Part shown: positions 48,485 through 56,653 of the stretch, one piece after another
Position numbering within the stretch: position 1 is the stretch's first letter
Layout: every line of letters starts with the position of its first letter
Source of the DNA: DATJGR01 sp963787045
GTDB lineage: Bacteria > Pseudomonadota > Gammaproteobacteria > Pseudomonadales > Azotimanducaceae
DNA length: 64,000 nucleotides
NCBI GenBank assembly: GCA_963787045.1
Contig: CAWBBR010000003.1
Location: 310,001 to 374,000 of the forward strand
Reading direction: 5' to 3'
Made by a program: the position numbers and the translations under genes
The notes under the pieces: model-generated
Seen by the model: only the letters and a program-made list of their open reading frames with translations
The model's database searches: none
What the model was told of the DNA's origin: nothing

Positions 48485-49265
48485 AAACCGGAGTCTCCTG
48501 CAGCAAGTGGCGCGTGACGCGTTCCGTAATGGCCCGCGCGCTGACTCGTTGCGACGTCGAACTGTCGGGTGGTGCGACCGGAATTCTATCGCCTACGTCG
48601 ATCACAAAGTGCATACGGCGGCTCGGAATGTCGTGCCATCGATTGGCTTTCGTGAGCGTCGGCGGGGTGCAGCTGATATGCACCGGGGTGAGATCCTTTT
48701 GCGTGGCCAACGCGACGTAGGCGGCACCTCGTCGCAATCGTCGCGTCGTTCCCGGAACCGACCGACTGCCTTCGGGAAACATGATCAACGTTGCGCCGCT
48801 GCGCAGCGCGTCGGCGCATGTCGCGAGCGATGTCTGCGGGTCCGCCGCGTTTCCTACGTATCCCGCCTGACGCAACAGCGCGCCGAGCCAGTAGTTGCGC
48901 AACAACTCGTCTTTGACGACGCAGATGCCGTCGGGGATGCGCGCCACGAGGAACACGATGTCGATCAACGTCGGGTGGTTCGCGATGACGAACTGCCCGG
49001 GTTCGCTGAGACGCTGCAGGCCATGGAATTCATATGTCATCACGCGGAGGAAGCGCATCACGCCGATGAAGAGGCCGAAGGACCAGTGCACGAGTTTTCG
49101 CACGAGACGCTGCCGGCGCGCGCGGTCCCGTATCGCGACATGAAGCAGCGGCGTGACCAGGAAGCCGAGCACGAGTCCGCCGACGCCGAACGCGACGAAG
49201 CACAATCCGGTGGCGAACAGCCGCCAGTAGTAGAAGTCGGTTTTCAGAGTGCGGTCCACGTCCAC
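48477..49265 (-). CDS. apeD: PlsC-type 1-acyl-glycerol-3-phosphate acyltransferase, ApeD-like
   Basis: A 262-residue acyltransferase with two N-terminal helices (LFATGLCFVAFGVGGLVLGFLV and the WSFGLFIGVMRFL region). The catalytic motif is H97-PTLI-D102 (NHxxxxD) and the glycerol/phosphate motif is MFPEGSRSVPGTTR. It probably transfers the polyene or a fatty acid to a lipid head group at the inner membrane. It overlaps the KS-like gene upstream by 22 bases and the ACP gene downstream by 8 bases. Confidence 0.9.
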   Translation of the reverse strand: MDVDRTLKTDFYYWRLFATGLCFVAFGVGGLVLGFLVTPLLHVAIRDRARRQRLVRKLVHWSFGLFIGVMRFLRVMTYEFHGLQRLSEPGQFVIANHPTLIDIVFLVARIPDGICVVKDELLRNYWLGALLRQAGYVGNAADPQTSLATCADALRSGATLIMFPEGSRSVPGTTRRLRRGAAYVALATQKDLTPVHISCTPPTLTKANRWHDIPSRRMHFVIDVGDRIPVAPPDSSTSQRVSARAITERVTRHLLQETPVYE

Positions 49266-49981
49266 TGAGCGTGCTCTGAATCAAAGCTGGCATGCGGGAG
49301 CTTGCCGTGCAGGAACTCTGCGAGCGAGCGGATCTGCTGCCAATGCGGCTCGTGCTTGCCGCTCGAGGCGCGCCGCTCGAGGCGATAGCGCGCGCTCTGT
49401 GCGTCGTTCGACAACAGCAACGCCGCTGCGATCGGCACCGGTGGCGCGTCGTTTCCCACTGAAAATACGTCGGGCATCTGATCGTCGTAGAGCACCACGA
49501 GCACCGGACCGCCGGTCTCCTGAAGACGAAACCACGCGTCGAGAAACGCGGCACCCATGCCTTCCGAACCGGCCGCAATCGACGTAGAGGCTGCGTCCTC
49601 GTGTGTGAAGATTCCAAACAGCCCCGCGATCGCGTTGTGGACGGAAAGACTGAAGGCGTTCGGAGACAACGCCTCGTTGCGCGCGATCGACGTCAGCAAT
49701 TCGGCGGCGCGCGGCCCTTCGCCGTGCGCAGAGCAGAAGATCGTCGCCGTCGGTTTGCGTCCGAGCAGACACAGCTGAGCACAATGGAAAGCGCCGCGGG
49801 CCACCGTGCTGAGCCGTCTGCGCTGTATGGGTTTGATATGGTCGAGCGTCGGTGCGTCACCGGGGGCCGGCTGCACGTCGCCGTCGATCCATCGCCGCCA
49901 CGACTCGTCGTCGGCGATGCCGGACGCCCAGCAGTGCCAACGATCCAGCGCGAATGTGAAGTTGGCCAACAGTCTCCCCAA
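49244..49981 (-). CDS. apeC: Beta-ketoacyl synthase-like protein without catalytic Cys, ApeC-like
   Basis: About 245 residues of the N-terminal ketoacyl-synthase fold type used as a chain-length-factor-like partner. ATIFCSAHGEGPRAAELL and NAFSLSVHNAIAGLFGIFTHEDAASTSI align with KS core segments. The nucleophile Cys position is occupied by the SVHNA sequence, so it should not condense chains alone. In E. coli ApeC pairs with the active KS ApeO. The TTG at 49981 is used here; other TTG starts a few codons on are possible. It is the first gene of the cluster transcript. Confidence 0.85.
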   Translation of the reverse strand: MGRLLANFTFALDRWHCWASGIADDESWRRWIDGDVQPAPGDAPTLDHIKPIQRRRLSTVARGAFHCAQLCLLGRKPTATIFCSAHGEGPRAAELLTSIARNEALSPNAFSLSVHNAIAGLFGIFTHEDAASTSIAAGSEGMGAAFLDAWFRLQETGGPVLVVLYDDQMPDVFSVGNDAPPVPIAAALLLSNDAQSARYRLERRASSGKHEPHWQQIRSLAEFLHGKLPHASFDSEHAQWTWTAL

Positions 49982-50150
49982 CCGCTCCGGCGGTCGTGCT
50001 GCTCAAACATTGGTCCCCGTCGGTATGATTGATCGAGCGGCCCGCAGGATTCAACTCGCAGACACGCGCACTGCGACAAACTGCCGGTCATTGAGAGAAC
50101 AACGTGAGAAGAACAGTCGGAGCGATCGTGGCCGGTCGAATCGGTGCGGG
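49982..50150. promoter_or_regulatory. Divergent promoter region of the polyene cluster and mutT
   Basis: The ~170 bases between the divergent apeC-like and mutT starts must hold the cluster promoter. I found no pair of -35/-10 boxes with good spacing, and no obvious operator palindrome. Confidence 0.4.
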
Positions 50151-50549
50151 ATGGACAGGCGTCGTCTGACCGTCGTGTGTGCGCTGATCGAGCATGCGGA
50201 TCGCCTGCTGGTCGCCCGACGGCAGAGCGGCACCGCACGAGCGGGGAAATGGGAATTTCCCGGTGGAAAGATCCAGGCGGGAGAGTCGGCGGAGACAGCC
50301 ATCGTACGGGAGATCGAAGAAGAACTCGGGTGCGAGATTCGGCCGACTGCACGGCTCGCGACCTACGATCACGCGTACCCCGATCTGGACATCGCGCTGG
50401 TGCCGTTCCTGTGCGTTCTCGTCGAAGGGGTACCGCGCGCGCTCGAGCACGCAGACATCCGTTGGGTGAACGCTGCCGAATACCTGAGCCTCGATTGGGC
50501 GGAGGCAGATCTGCCGATCGCCACCGCCTACTTTTCGCCTAAGCAGTAG
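50151..50549 (+). CDS. mutT: 8-oxo-dGTP diphosphatase MutT (Nudix)
   Basis: MutT removes oxidised guanine nucleotides from the pool. The 132-residue protein starts MDRRRLTVVCALIEHADRLLVARR. The Nudix box runs from G39 (GGKIQAGES) through E45 to R53-E54-I-E-E-E-L-G60, matching Gx5Ex7REUxEExGU. WEFPGG before it and DIRWVNAAEYLSLDW near the end are typical. The ATG at 50151 is chosen although an open frame extends far upstream. Its last 11 bases overlap the convergent amidohydrolase gene. Confidence 0.93.
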   Translation: MDRRRLTVVCALIEHADRLLVARRQSGTARAGKWEFPGGKIQAGESAETAIVREIEEELGCEIRPTARLATYDHAYPDLDIALVPFLCVLVEGVPRALEHADIRWVNAAEYLSLDWAEADLPIATAYFSPKQ

Positions 50550-51756
50550 GCAAGCCTTCGGCGAGGAAGTGCTCGGCAACGGCGCAGTGCGCCGCCACGC
50601 CGCGCGCCAGCACGGATTCGTTCAGCGTCATGCGGTTGGAATGGCAGGGACAGGCCGTGTGCCAATCCTGCCCGTCGGGACACACACCCAACATCATCAT
50701 CGCGCCGGGCACGCGTTGCAGGACGTAGGAGAAATCCTCCGCGCCCATGATCGGTTTCTGCATCGTCTGCCACGCCGTCGCGCCAAACAGATTGGTTATG
50801 GCGCGCTCTGCCATCGAAACCGCGCGAGAATCGCATAGCGTTACCGGGAAGCCCGATTTGATTTCCACCGCCGCTTCCGCGCCGTGGGCGCGCGCGATGT
50901 TCTCCGCGATCCGCGTCACTCCGGCATGCACTTTCGCGCGCGATTCCTCGGAAACCGATCGGATCGTGCCGGTAAGCCGTGCCGTCTCCGGAATGACGTT
51001 GTCGGTCGAACCTGCCTGGATCTGGCCGATCGTCACCACCACCGGATCGAACGCGTCGATCTGCCGGGTTACCAGCGTTTGCAGCGCGGTGACGATCTCG
51101 CATGCGATCGGAATCGGATCGAGCGCGTGATGCGGCATCGACGCATGGCCGCCGCGGCCGCGCACTTCGATCTTGACGACGTCGGCGGATGCGAGCATCG
51201 CGCCGGCCTTGGACGACAACATGCCCGCGGGTGCGTTCGGCGCAATGTGGATCGCGAACGCCGCGTCGGGTGACGGGTTGTCGAGCAGCCCGTCTTCGAT
51301 CATGTATCGCGCGCCGTGAAAGCCTTCCTCCCCGGGCTGGAACATGAACATCACACGGCCGGCGAGTTGGTCGCGCTGTTTGCACAAGAGCTTTGCGGCC
51401 GACACCAGCATGGCGGTGTGCGCGTCGTGTCCGCACGCGTGCATCGCGCCCGCGACCGTCGAGCTGAATTCGACATTGGTGTCTTCCGGCATCGGCAATG
51501 CATCCATGTCGCCCCGCAGTAGAACGGTTCGACCGGGTCGGCCGCCTTCGAGTATCGCGATCAGTCCGGTGGTCGACGGTCCGGACTTCAGCTGCAACGG
51601 CAAGCCGGCGAGCGCGGCTTTCACCTTCGCCAGCGTCTTCGGCGTTTTGAGGCCGAGTTCGGGCTCGCGATGAATCGAGCGACGCAACTCGATCGTTTCG
51701 CTCTGCAACGCGCGCGAACCTTCCAGCCAGTCGGCAATGCGAACCTGCTGATTCAT
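50539..51756 (-). CDS. M20 family metallo-amidohydrolase (hippurate hydrolase/IAA-amino acid hydrolase type)
   Basis: A 405-residue amidohydrolase of the M20D group. The motifs are RRSIHREPELGLKT, LLRGDMDALPMPED (metal Asp), AMHACGHDAHTAML (metal ligands), FMFQPGEEGFHGARYM (Glu pair), GRGGHASMPHHALDPI (dimerisation domain His) and MGAEDFSYVLQRVPG near the end. It hydrolyses N-acyl amino acids or similar amides in the cytoplasm; the substrate is not predictable. It is divergent from the DUF480 gene and overlaps mutT tail to tail. Confidence 0.92.
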   Translation of the reverse strand: MNQQVRIADWLEGSRALQSETIELRRSIHREPELGLKTPKTLAKVKAALAGLPLQLKSGPSTTGLIAILEGGRPGRTVLLRGDMDALPMPEDTNVEFSSTVAGAMHACGHDAHTAMLVSAAKLLCKQRDQLAGRVMFMFQPGEEGFHGARYMIEDGLLDNPSPDAAFAIHIAPNAPAGMLSSKAGAMLASADVVKIEVRGRGGHASMPHHALDPIPIACEIVTALQTLVTRQIDAFDPVVVTIGQIQAGSTDNVIPETARLTGTIRSVSEESRAKVHAGVTRIAENIARAHGAEAAVEIKSGFPVTLCDSRAVSMAERAITNLFGATAWQTMQKPIMGAEDFSYVLQRVPGAMMMLGVCPDGQDWHTACPCHSNRMTLNESVLARGVAAHCAVAEHFLAEGLPTA

Positions 51757-51860
51757 GGGGCGATCCTCGTTTGATGGCTCGATGCTAGCACGCGCTCGGG
51801 CGCAGACAGCGAGGTTACCTTTTCCTAAACTGCCGGATCGCTCTGCTGCGGAACACTGTC

Positions 51861-52532
51861 TTGAATATCGTCCTCGACCCCAACGAAATGCGGGTAATCG
51901 GTTCGTTGATGGAGAAATCGATCGTCACGCCGGAGCAATACCCGCTGACGCTCAATGCGCTCACGCTCGCGTGCAATCAGAAGTCGAGCAGAGACCCCGT
52001 GATGTCGCTCGATCAAGGCACGGTGCAGCACACGGCGCGGCAACTCGAATCCAAACACCTCGTCAGCAGCGAAGAGAACTTCAAAGGTCGGGTCGTCAAG
52101 TACACGCAGCGCCTTTGCAACACGCCGTTCGCGGAATTGCAGCTCTCCGAGCCGGAGTTCGCGGTGATCTGTCTGCTGCTGTTGCGCGGTCGTCAGACGC
52201 CGGGTGAACTGCGAGCGCGAAGCGGGCGTCTGCATGAATTCCCCGACAACGGCGCCGTCGACGAAACGCTCGAGGCGTTGATCAACCACGAAGGAGGTCC
52301 GCTGGTGGCGCGTTTGGCGCGCACGCCGGGTCGGCGTGACTTCGAATACATGCATCTGTTTTCCGGTGCGATCGAATCGGTGCCGGCCGACGTTGAGCCG
52401 CGCGAGGCGGCATCGCCAATGCCGGCCAGAGTCGACCGAATCAGCGGGCTCGAATCGCGCATCGAGGCGCTCGAACAGGAGCTGCGGGAATTGAAGCGAA
52501 TCCTGGCGGCGAACGCGGATGCGTCGACCTGA
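51861..52532 (+). CDS. yceH: YceH family protein (DUF480)
   Basis: A 223-residue protein of the DUF480 family, built of two winged-helix modules. Signatures are PNEMRVIGSLMEKSIVTPEQYPL, LNALTLACNQKSSRDPVM, and LCLLLLRGRQTPGELR-like (read ICLLLLRGRQTPGELRARSG). The C terminus is a coiled coil (RISGLESRIEALEQELRELKRIL). DNA binding is likely from the fold, but the role is unknown. It starts at TTG, giving the normal N terminus, and is followed 37 bases later by the thioesterase gene. Confidence 0.92.
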   Translation: MNIVLDPNEMRVIGSLMEKSIVTPEQYPLTLNALTLACNQKSSRDPVMSLDQGTVQHTARQLESKHLVSSEENFKGRVVKYTQRLCNTPFAELQLSEPEFAVICLLLLRGRQTPGELRARSGRLHEFPDNGAVDETLEALINHEGGPLVARLARTPGRRDFEYMHLFSGAIESVPADVEPREAASPMPARVDRISGLESRIEALEQELRELKRILAANADAST

Positions 52533-52558
52533 GGGACCCTGGCCACAGCATGGTTTGC

Positions 52559-52565
52559 GAGGGGG
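52559..52565 (+). promoter_or_regulatory. Ribosome binding site of the hotdog thioesterase gene
   Basis: GAGGGGG ends four bases before the ATG at 52570 and fixes that start against an earlier in-frame codon at 52519. Confidence 0.65.
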
Positions 52566-52569
52566 CACG

Positions 52570-52941
52570 ATGACGTTCGACCAATACATCGGAATGCAGC
52601 ACGGCGACCGCGACGACGGAGAGGTGAGCGCGCGGATCGACATCGAGCCGCACCACTGCAATCCCACCGGCAACATCAATGGCGGCGTAATCATCTCGTT
52701 GGCGGACAACATTTCGACTGGCGCTGCGAACCGGGCTTACGAGAGCAAGACCGGCGAACGCAAGTTCATGGTCGGTGTCGACCTGCACGCCGTCATGCTG
52801 GCGAACCAGCAGGGTGGAACGATTCGCGGCGTTGCGGTTCCGGTGCGCGTCGGCCGCAGGATTACGGTCATCCGAACGCAGGTCTGGGGCGACGACGACA
52901 AGCTGCTGGCGGAAGTCACCACCACGCACGTGCCGACATAA
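52570..52941 (+). CDS. PaaI-type hotdog thioesterase
   Basis: A 123-residue hotdog protein: IEPHHCNPTGNINGGVIISLADNISTGAAN is the core of the PaaI/YdiI-type thioesterases (the N-x-x-G-x-x-H-G-G-x-x-x-x-L-A-D pattern, here with N-G-G-V in place of H-G-G). VGVDLHAVMLANQQGG and RRITVIRTQVWGDDDKLLAEVTTTH complete the fold. It hydrolyses an acyl-CoA; the substrate is unknown. It is co-directional with yceH. Confidence 0.85.
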   Translation: MTFDQYIGMQHGDRDDGEVSARIDIEPHHCNPTGNINGGVIISLADNISTGAANRAYESKTGERKFMVGVDLHAVMLANQQGGTIRGVAVPVRVGRRITVIRTQVWGDDDKLLAEVTTTHVPT

Positions 52942-53004
52942 AGTCAGACAAGCGCAAAGAGCGCCGGAATTGGAAGCTAGGAGAAGGGAGGGGAGGTGGC
53001 GCGA

Positions 53005-53074
53005 CTGCCTCTAAGCGCAGAGACCGGAGACATCTCTAGGGTCGAACGGTTTCGCTGGATCGTCCTAGAGGCAG
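53005..53074. repeat. Inverted repeat in a non-coding gap
   Basis: Perfect 9-base arms CTGCCTCTA (53005-53013) and TAGAGGCAG (53066-53074) enclose 52 bases containing a smaller AGAGA/TCTCT pair. About 50 bases on, TAATGGAG occurs twice (53124 and 53135). The 52942-53195 gap otherwise holds no gene I can support. Confidence 0.45.
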
Positions 53075-53195
53075 CCGCTGGGGACGTAATCTATCCGCGC
53101 TTTCTGAGAGAAAACCGGGGGACTAATGGAGGATTAATGGAGTTTTCCGACCGCTGAGCCCCATTTTGGTGCACAAGACCCGGCTAACTCTCGAT

Positions 53196-53711
53196 TTAGC
53201 CCCCCGCGGCGCGTGGGGCGAGTTCGAATAGCCAAAGGCTGCCGGACGTCACCGCCGCTGGCGTCGCCGGCGCGCCGTACTTGCGGCTCAATTCCTTCGT
53301 CAACGGCTCCAGGAGGTCGCCGCTCTGGATCCGCACCAACTGCCTTTCGTACTTCTTGTCCCCGACCCGCAGGATAGCGCGGCCGTCCTTTTCCGCCTCG
53401 ATCGGCCACTGTTTCCACAGGCGACCGACCGCGCTCGTCATGTAACCGCACGGGATGTAGACCTTGCCGTCGACCTCGAGGATCCACGTGGTGCGCGATC
53501 GCGCGGGCGACAGCAGCTGGAACTCCACGGTGGGCACGTCGTGTACGAACGCCCAATCCGGCTCGGCTCCGGTGACGAGTTCGCCATGCTCCAACGGACC
53601 GCCGGCGATCATGCCGAGGGGACCGTCGTGGAATCGTGCAGCGATGAACACGACGCCGATTGCGACCACGAGTACGACAACGAAAATTCCGAGCCATCGC
53701 AGGATTCGCAT
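53196..53711 (-). CDS. Membrane-anchored conserved hypothetical protein
   Basis: A 171-residue protein: MRILRWLGIFVVVLVVAIGVV forms an uncleaved N-terminal helix, then an extracytoplasmic domain. It reads PDWAFVHDVPTVEFQLLSPARSRTTW, ILEVDGKVYIPCGYM and LWKQWPIEAEKDGRAILRVGDKKYERQL in segments. The compact beta-rich domain with WILEVDGKVYIP recalls small FMN/F420-binding-like split barrels, but I cannot assign a family. It is divergent from the MFS gene. Confidence 0.7.
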   Translation of the reverse strand: MRILRWLGIFVVVLVVAIGVVFIAARFHDGPLGMIAGGPLEHGELVTGAEPDWAFVHDVPTVEFQLLSPARSRTTWILEVDGKVYIPCGYMTSAVGRLWKQWPIEAEKDGRAILRVGDKKYERQLVRIQSGDLLEPLTKELSRKYGAPATPAAVTSGSLWLFELAPRAAGG

Positions 53712-53809
53712 CGCTTCTCCGTTGATTCTTTGACGAGGGGCGGTGGGCGTGACGGTCCGTAATCTACGCGCGATGTCCCAACGATGCCACAGCGCCGCCT
53801 GCTCGAGGG

Positions 53810-55165
53810 GTGGAGGCGTGTTCTAATGCGGCGGTCCCACATGAGCCTCCGAAGTTGATCGCAGTTTCGCTGACGGAATCGCGCTGGCTCAGATTCGCTT
53901 CGTTCACGGCGTTCTACTACGCACAGGGCATTCCGATCGGACTGCTGACGATCGCGGTGCCGGCCTGGCTCGCCGAACACGGCGTCGGTCTTGCCGAGAT
54001 TGCGGCCTATCAGGGCGTAGTCGGTCTCCCTTGGGGCTTGAAGCTGTTTGCCGGCCCATTCATGGATCGGTTTGCGTTTCCGGCAATGGGAAGGCGGCGG
54101 CCGTGGGTGATGTCGGCGCAGTTCGGATTGACGCTGTCGATGGCGTCGCTCGCGCTGGTAACGGATGCGGTCGCTCAGATCGCGTTGCTCACGGTAATCG
54201 CATTCGCCGTGAACCTGTTCGCGGCGGTTCAGGACGTCGCGGTGGACGGCATGGCGATCGACGTATTGCCGCCGTCGGAGCGTGGGCGTGCGAACGCGTT
54301 GATGGCGTTTGGCCAGGTTGCCGGGTTTTCCTCTTTCGCGGCGTTGTCGGGCGTGCTGCTGAATGCCGGTGGGCTGCCGACGGCGGCCCTCGTTGGGACG
54401 GTTGCAATCGGCGCGGTGCTCTTGCTGATCACGCTGACGCGGGAACGAAGGGGCGAGAGGATGCTGCCCTGGACGCTCGGGGTCGCGACGACTCGCGAGC
54501 ACTTTGCCGAGACGACGTTTGCGGGAATCATCTCCGGTCTCGTACGCGTGCTGTTTCTGCCGATGAGCGTTCTGCTGGTGCTGGTGGAGCTTCTGGTGCG
54601 AACGCGCGATGGTATCGCCATCAGCGTCTTTCCCGTGTTCGCCGTGCAGAGCCTGCACTTCACCAGCGTCGAGTACTCCTCGTTTCAGGGTTACATGGGT
54701 GTTCCGGTTGCGATGATCGGCGTGTTGTTCGGTCCGTTGATCGACCGGTTCGGCATCAAGCGCCTCTATATGATTGCGCTGATCGTGAGCGCAGGCGCAA
54801 CGCTGATCTTCGCGGTCACGCCGCACTGGTGGACGAATACCGGTTACGTGATCGCGATCTGGTCTATTGGCGCGCTGAGCAATCAGATGCTGTTCGTTGC
54901 ATTCATCGCGCTTGCGATGAATATCTGCTGGTCGCGCGTCGCCGCAACGCAGTTCGCCGTCTACATGTCGCTGTCGAACCTCAGTCGCTCGATCGGGGCT
55001 GCGGCGTTTGCCACGATAGCGGACCGTCTCGACGCGTCGGGCAGTTTCCTGCTCATCTCGGGGTTGATGATCGGCGCGGCGGTCGCGTTGAGCTTTTTCG
55101 ACATCGACTCGCACCGGCGCCGTCTGCAGGAACTGGACGCTCCGTCGAAAACCGTTCCGCTATGA
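53810..55165 (+). CDS. AmpG-like MFS transporter
   Basis: A ~440-residue carrier with 12 helices. FTAFYYAQGIPIGLLTIAVPAWL and AAYQGVVGLPWGLKLFAGPFMDRF are typical of the AmpG/PAT branch of the MFS, with the loop motif GRRRPWVM and the QDVAVDGMAIDVLP segment also characteristic. AmpG itself imports muropeptides; acetyl-CoA transporters of the PAT branch are alternatives. The start is uncertain: GTG at 53810 is used, and TTG at 53855 is possible. Its TGA overlaps the next ATG (ATGA). Confidence 0.85.
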   Translation: MEACSNAAVPHEPPKLIAVSLTESRWLRFASFTAFYYAQGIPIGLLTIAVPAWLAEHGVGLAEIAAYQGVVGLPWGLKLFAGPFMDRFAFPAMGRRRPWVMSAQFGLTLSMASLALVTDAVAQIALLTVIAFAVNLFAAVQDVAVDGMAIDVLPPSERGRANALMAFGQVAGFSSFAALSGVLLNAGGLPTAALVGTVAIGAVLLLITLTRERRGERMLPWTLGVATTREHFAETTFAGIISGLVRVLFLPMSVLLVLVELLVRTRDGIAISVFPVFAVQSLHFTSVEYSSFQGYMGVPVAMIGVLFGPLIDRFGIKRLYMIALIVSAGATLIFAVTPHWWTNTGYVIAIWSIGALSNQMLFVAFIALAMNICWSRVAATQFAVYMSLSNLSRSIGAAAFATIADRLDASGSFLLISGLMIGAAVALSFFDIDSHRRRLQELDAPSKTVPL

Positions 55166-56164
55166 TCTCGTCGGTGAAACTCTCGGTATTGGATCAGAGC
55201 CCGATTCGCAGTGGCGGCACCGCGGCCGATGCGCTGCGCGAGACCATCGAGCTCGCGCAGATCGCGGAGCGGCTCGGATACCACCGCTATTGGGTGGCGG
55301 AACACCACGGCTCGGCGAGCTTCGCCGGATCATCGCCGGAGGTGCTGATCAGCACGATCGCCGCGAACACGGCGCGCATCCGCGTCGGATCCGGCGGTGT
55401 GATGCTCATGCACTACAGCCCGTTGAAGGTTGCCGAGAATTTCCGTTTGCTCGAGACGCTCTATCCCGGGACGCATCGATCTGGGGATCGGTCGCGCGCC
55501 CGGCAGCGACGGCATCACCGCGGTCGCGCTCGCTTACGGTTCCAAGATCGGGATCGAGTATTTTCCGGCCAAGCTCGCCGATTTGAAGGCGTTCATCAAC
55601 GGTCAACCGCCGTACACGGAGGCGTTGAGTCCGGTGCGCGTCACGCCGGTGCCGGCCACGGCGCCGGAATTGTGGATGTTGGCATCGAGCGAAGACGGCG
55701 CGCGGCTTGCTGCTCACTTCGGCTTGCCGCTGTCGTTCGCGCATTTCATCAGTCCGCACGCGGCTGAGTCGTGTTGTCAGGTCTATCGCGACACGTTCCG
55801 ACCATCGGACATCTGCCCGATGCCGCGCGTGGGCCTCGGCGTGTTCGTGATCTGCGCGGACAGCGACGCTGAGGCGCAGCTGCTCGCGCAATGCCGGGAT
55901 CTCTGGCGGTTGCGCGTCGAGCGAGGCGAATTCGGTCCGTTTCCGTCGCCGGCCGAAGCGCTTGCGTACGAAATGACGCCGGCCGAGAAGGAACGCATCG
56001 CGTCGCGCCGCGAACATCAGATTCTGGGTACCGGAAAGCCCGTGCGAGCGCAGTTGCGAGCGCTGGCCGCGAGTTGCGGCGCGGAAGAGCTGTCGGTGGT
56101 CAGCATCACGCACGAGTTCAGGCAGCGCGTGCGCTGCTACGAACTATTGATGCAGACGGATTGA
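55162..56164 (+). CDS. LLM-class flavin-dependent oxidoreductase, one frameshift
   Basis: A bacterial-luciferase-like monooxygenase of ~334 residues. It starts SSVKLSVLDQSPIRSGGTAADAL, then GYHRYWVAEHHGSASFAGSSPEVL and RIRVGSGGVMLMHYSPLKVAENFR. The frame changes near 55468 within LYPGRIDLGIGRAPGSDG. It continues with APELWMLASSEDGARLAAHFGLPLSFAHFI and a normal C terminus. It is the MsnO8-like (YhbW) subgroup, using reduced flavin and oxygen; the substrate is unknown. Coupled with the MFS gene by ATGA, so import and oxidation of one compound are possible. Confidence 0.88.
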
Positions 56165-56174
56165 CGAATCGCGA

Positions 56175-56516
56175 CTAGTGGCGCTCGGCCTCGGTCGCAC
56201 AATCGAGGCAGAGGCTGGTGGTCGGCATCGCATTGAGCCGCGCGACCGGAATTCCCTCGCCGCACGACGTGCAGTACGCGTATTCGCCGGAGTCGATGCG
56301 TATCAACGCGCGCGAGATCTGCCGCAACTCTTCGGCCACTTCGACGTCGAGCGCTTCGAGCAATTCCTGATTTTCGAGTTCTACCGCCTGCTCGGCGAAG
56401 TCCTGCGGCAATGGTTCTTCGCGGTGACGGGTCTTGCGGGCGATACGGCTGTGCCGCTCGAGCAGCTCTTCCTTTCGAGCAAGTAACGTGCGTTTGATCT
56501 GTTGATGATCCACCAC
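56175..56516 (-). CDS. TraR/DksA-family zinc finger protein
   Basis: A 113-residue protein with an N-terminal coiled coil (QQIKRTLLARKEELLERHSR, then AVELENQELLEALDVEVAEEL). A C-terminal four-cysteine zinc finger has C82-TS-C85 and C103-LD-C106. It is shorter than DksA and, at the coiled-coil tip, shows EPLPQDFAEQAVELE in place of the DksA acidic-Asp tip region. It may bind RNA polymerase in the secondary channel; the effect is unknown. Divergent from the YccA-like gene. Confidence 0.88.
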   Translation of the reverse strand: MVDHQQIKRTLLARKEELLERHSRIARKTRHREEPLPQDFAEQAVELENQELLEALDVEVAEELRQISRALIRIDSGEYAYCTSCGEGIPVARLNAMPTTSLCLDCATEAERH

Positions 56517-56643
56517 GCCCTCCTGTCACCCGTCCGGATCATACCCGACTACTCGCGGTGCAACAGGTGCGATGTCGCGCATACGGCGGGCGGATTGCTA
56601 ATGTCCCGGGCATGCCCTATACAGTCCGTCAGCTCTGCGAACT

Positions 56644-56649
56644 GGAGGT
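56644..56649 (+). promoter_or_regulatory. Ribosome binding site of the YccA-like gene
   Basis: A perfect GGAGGT lies four bases before the GTG at 56654. It supports that start over the in-frame ATG at 56612. Confidence 0.7.
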
Positions 56650-56653
56650 AGTC

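Noticed and set aside
53609..55114. A 501-residue minus-strand frame opposite the MFS gene.
   Set aside because: Arg/Gln/His-rich antisense shadow of a clear transporter gene.
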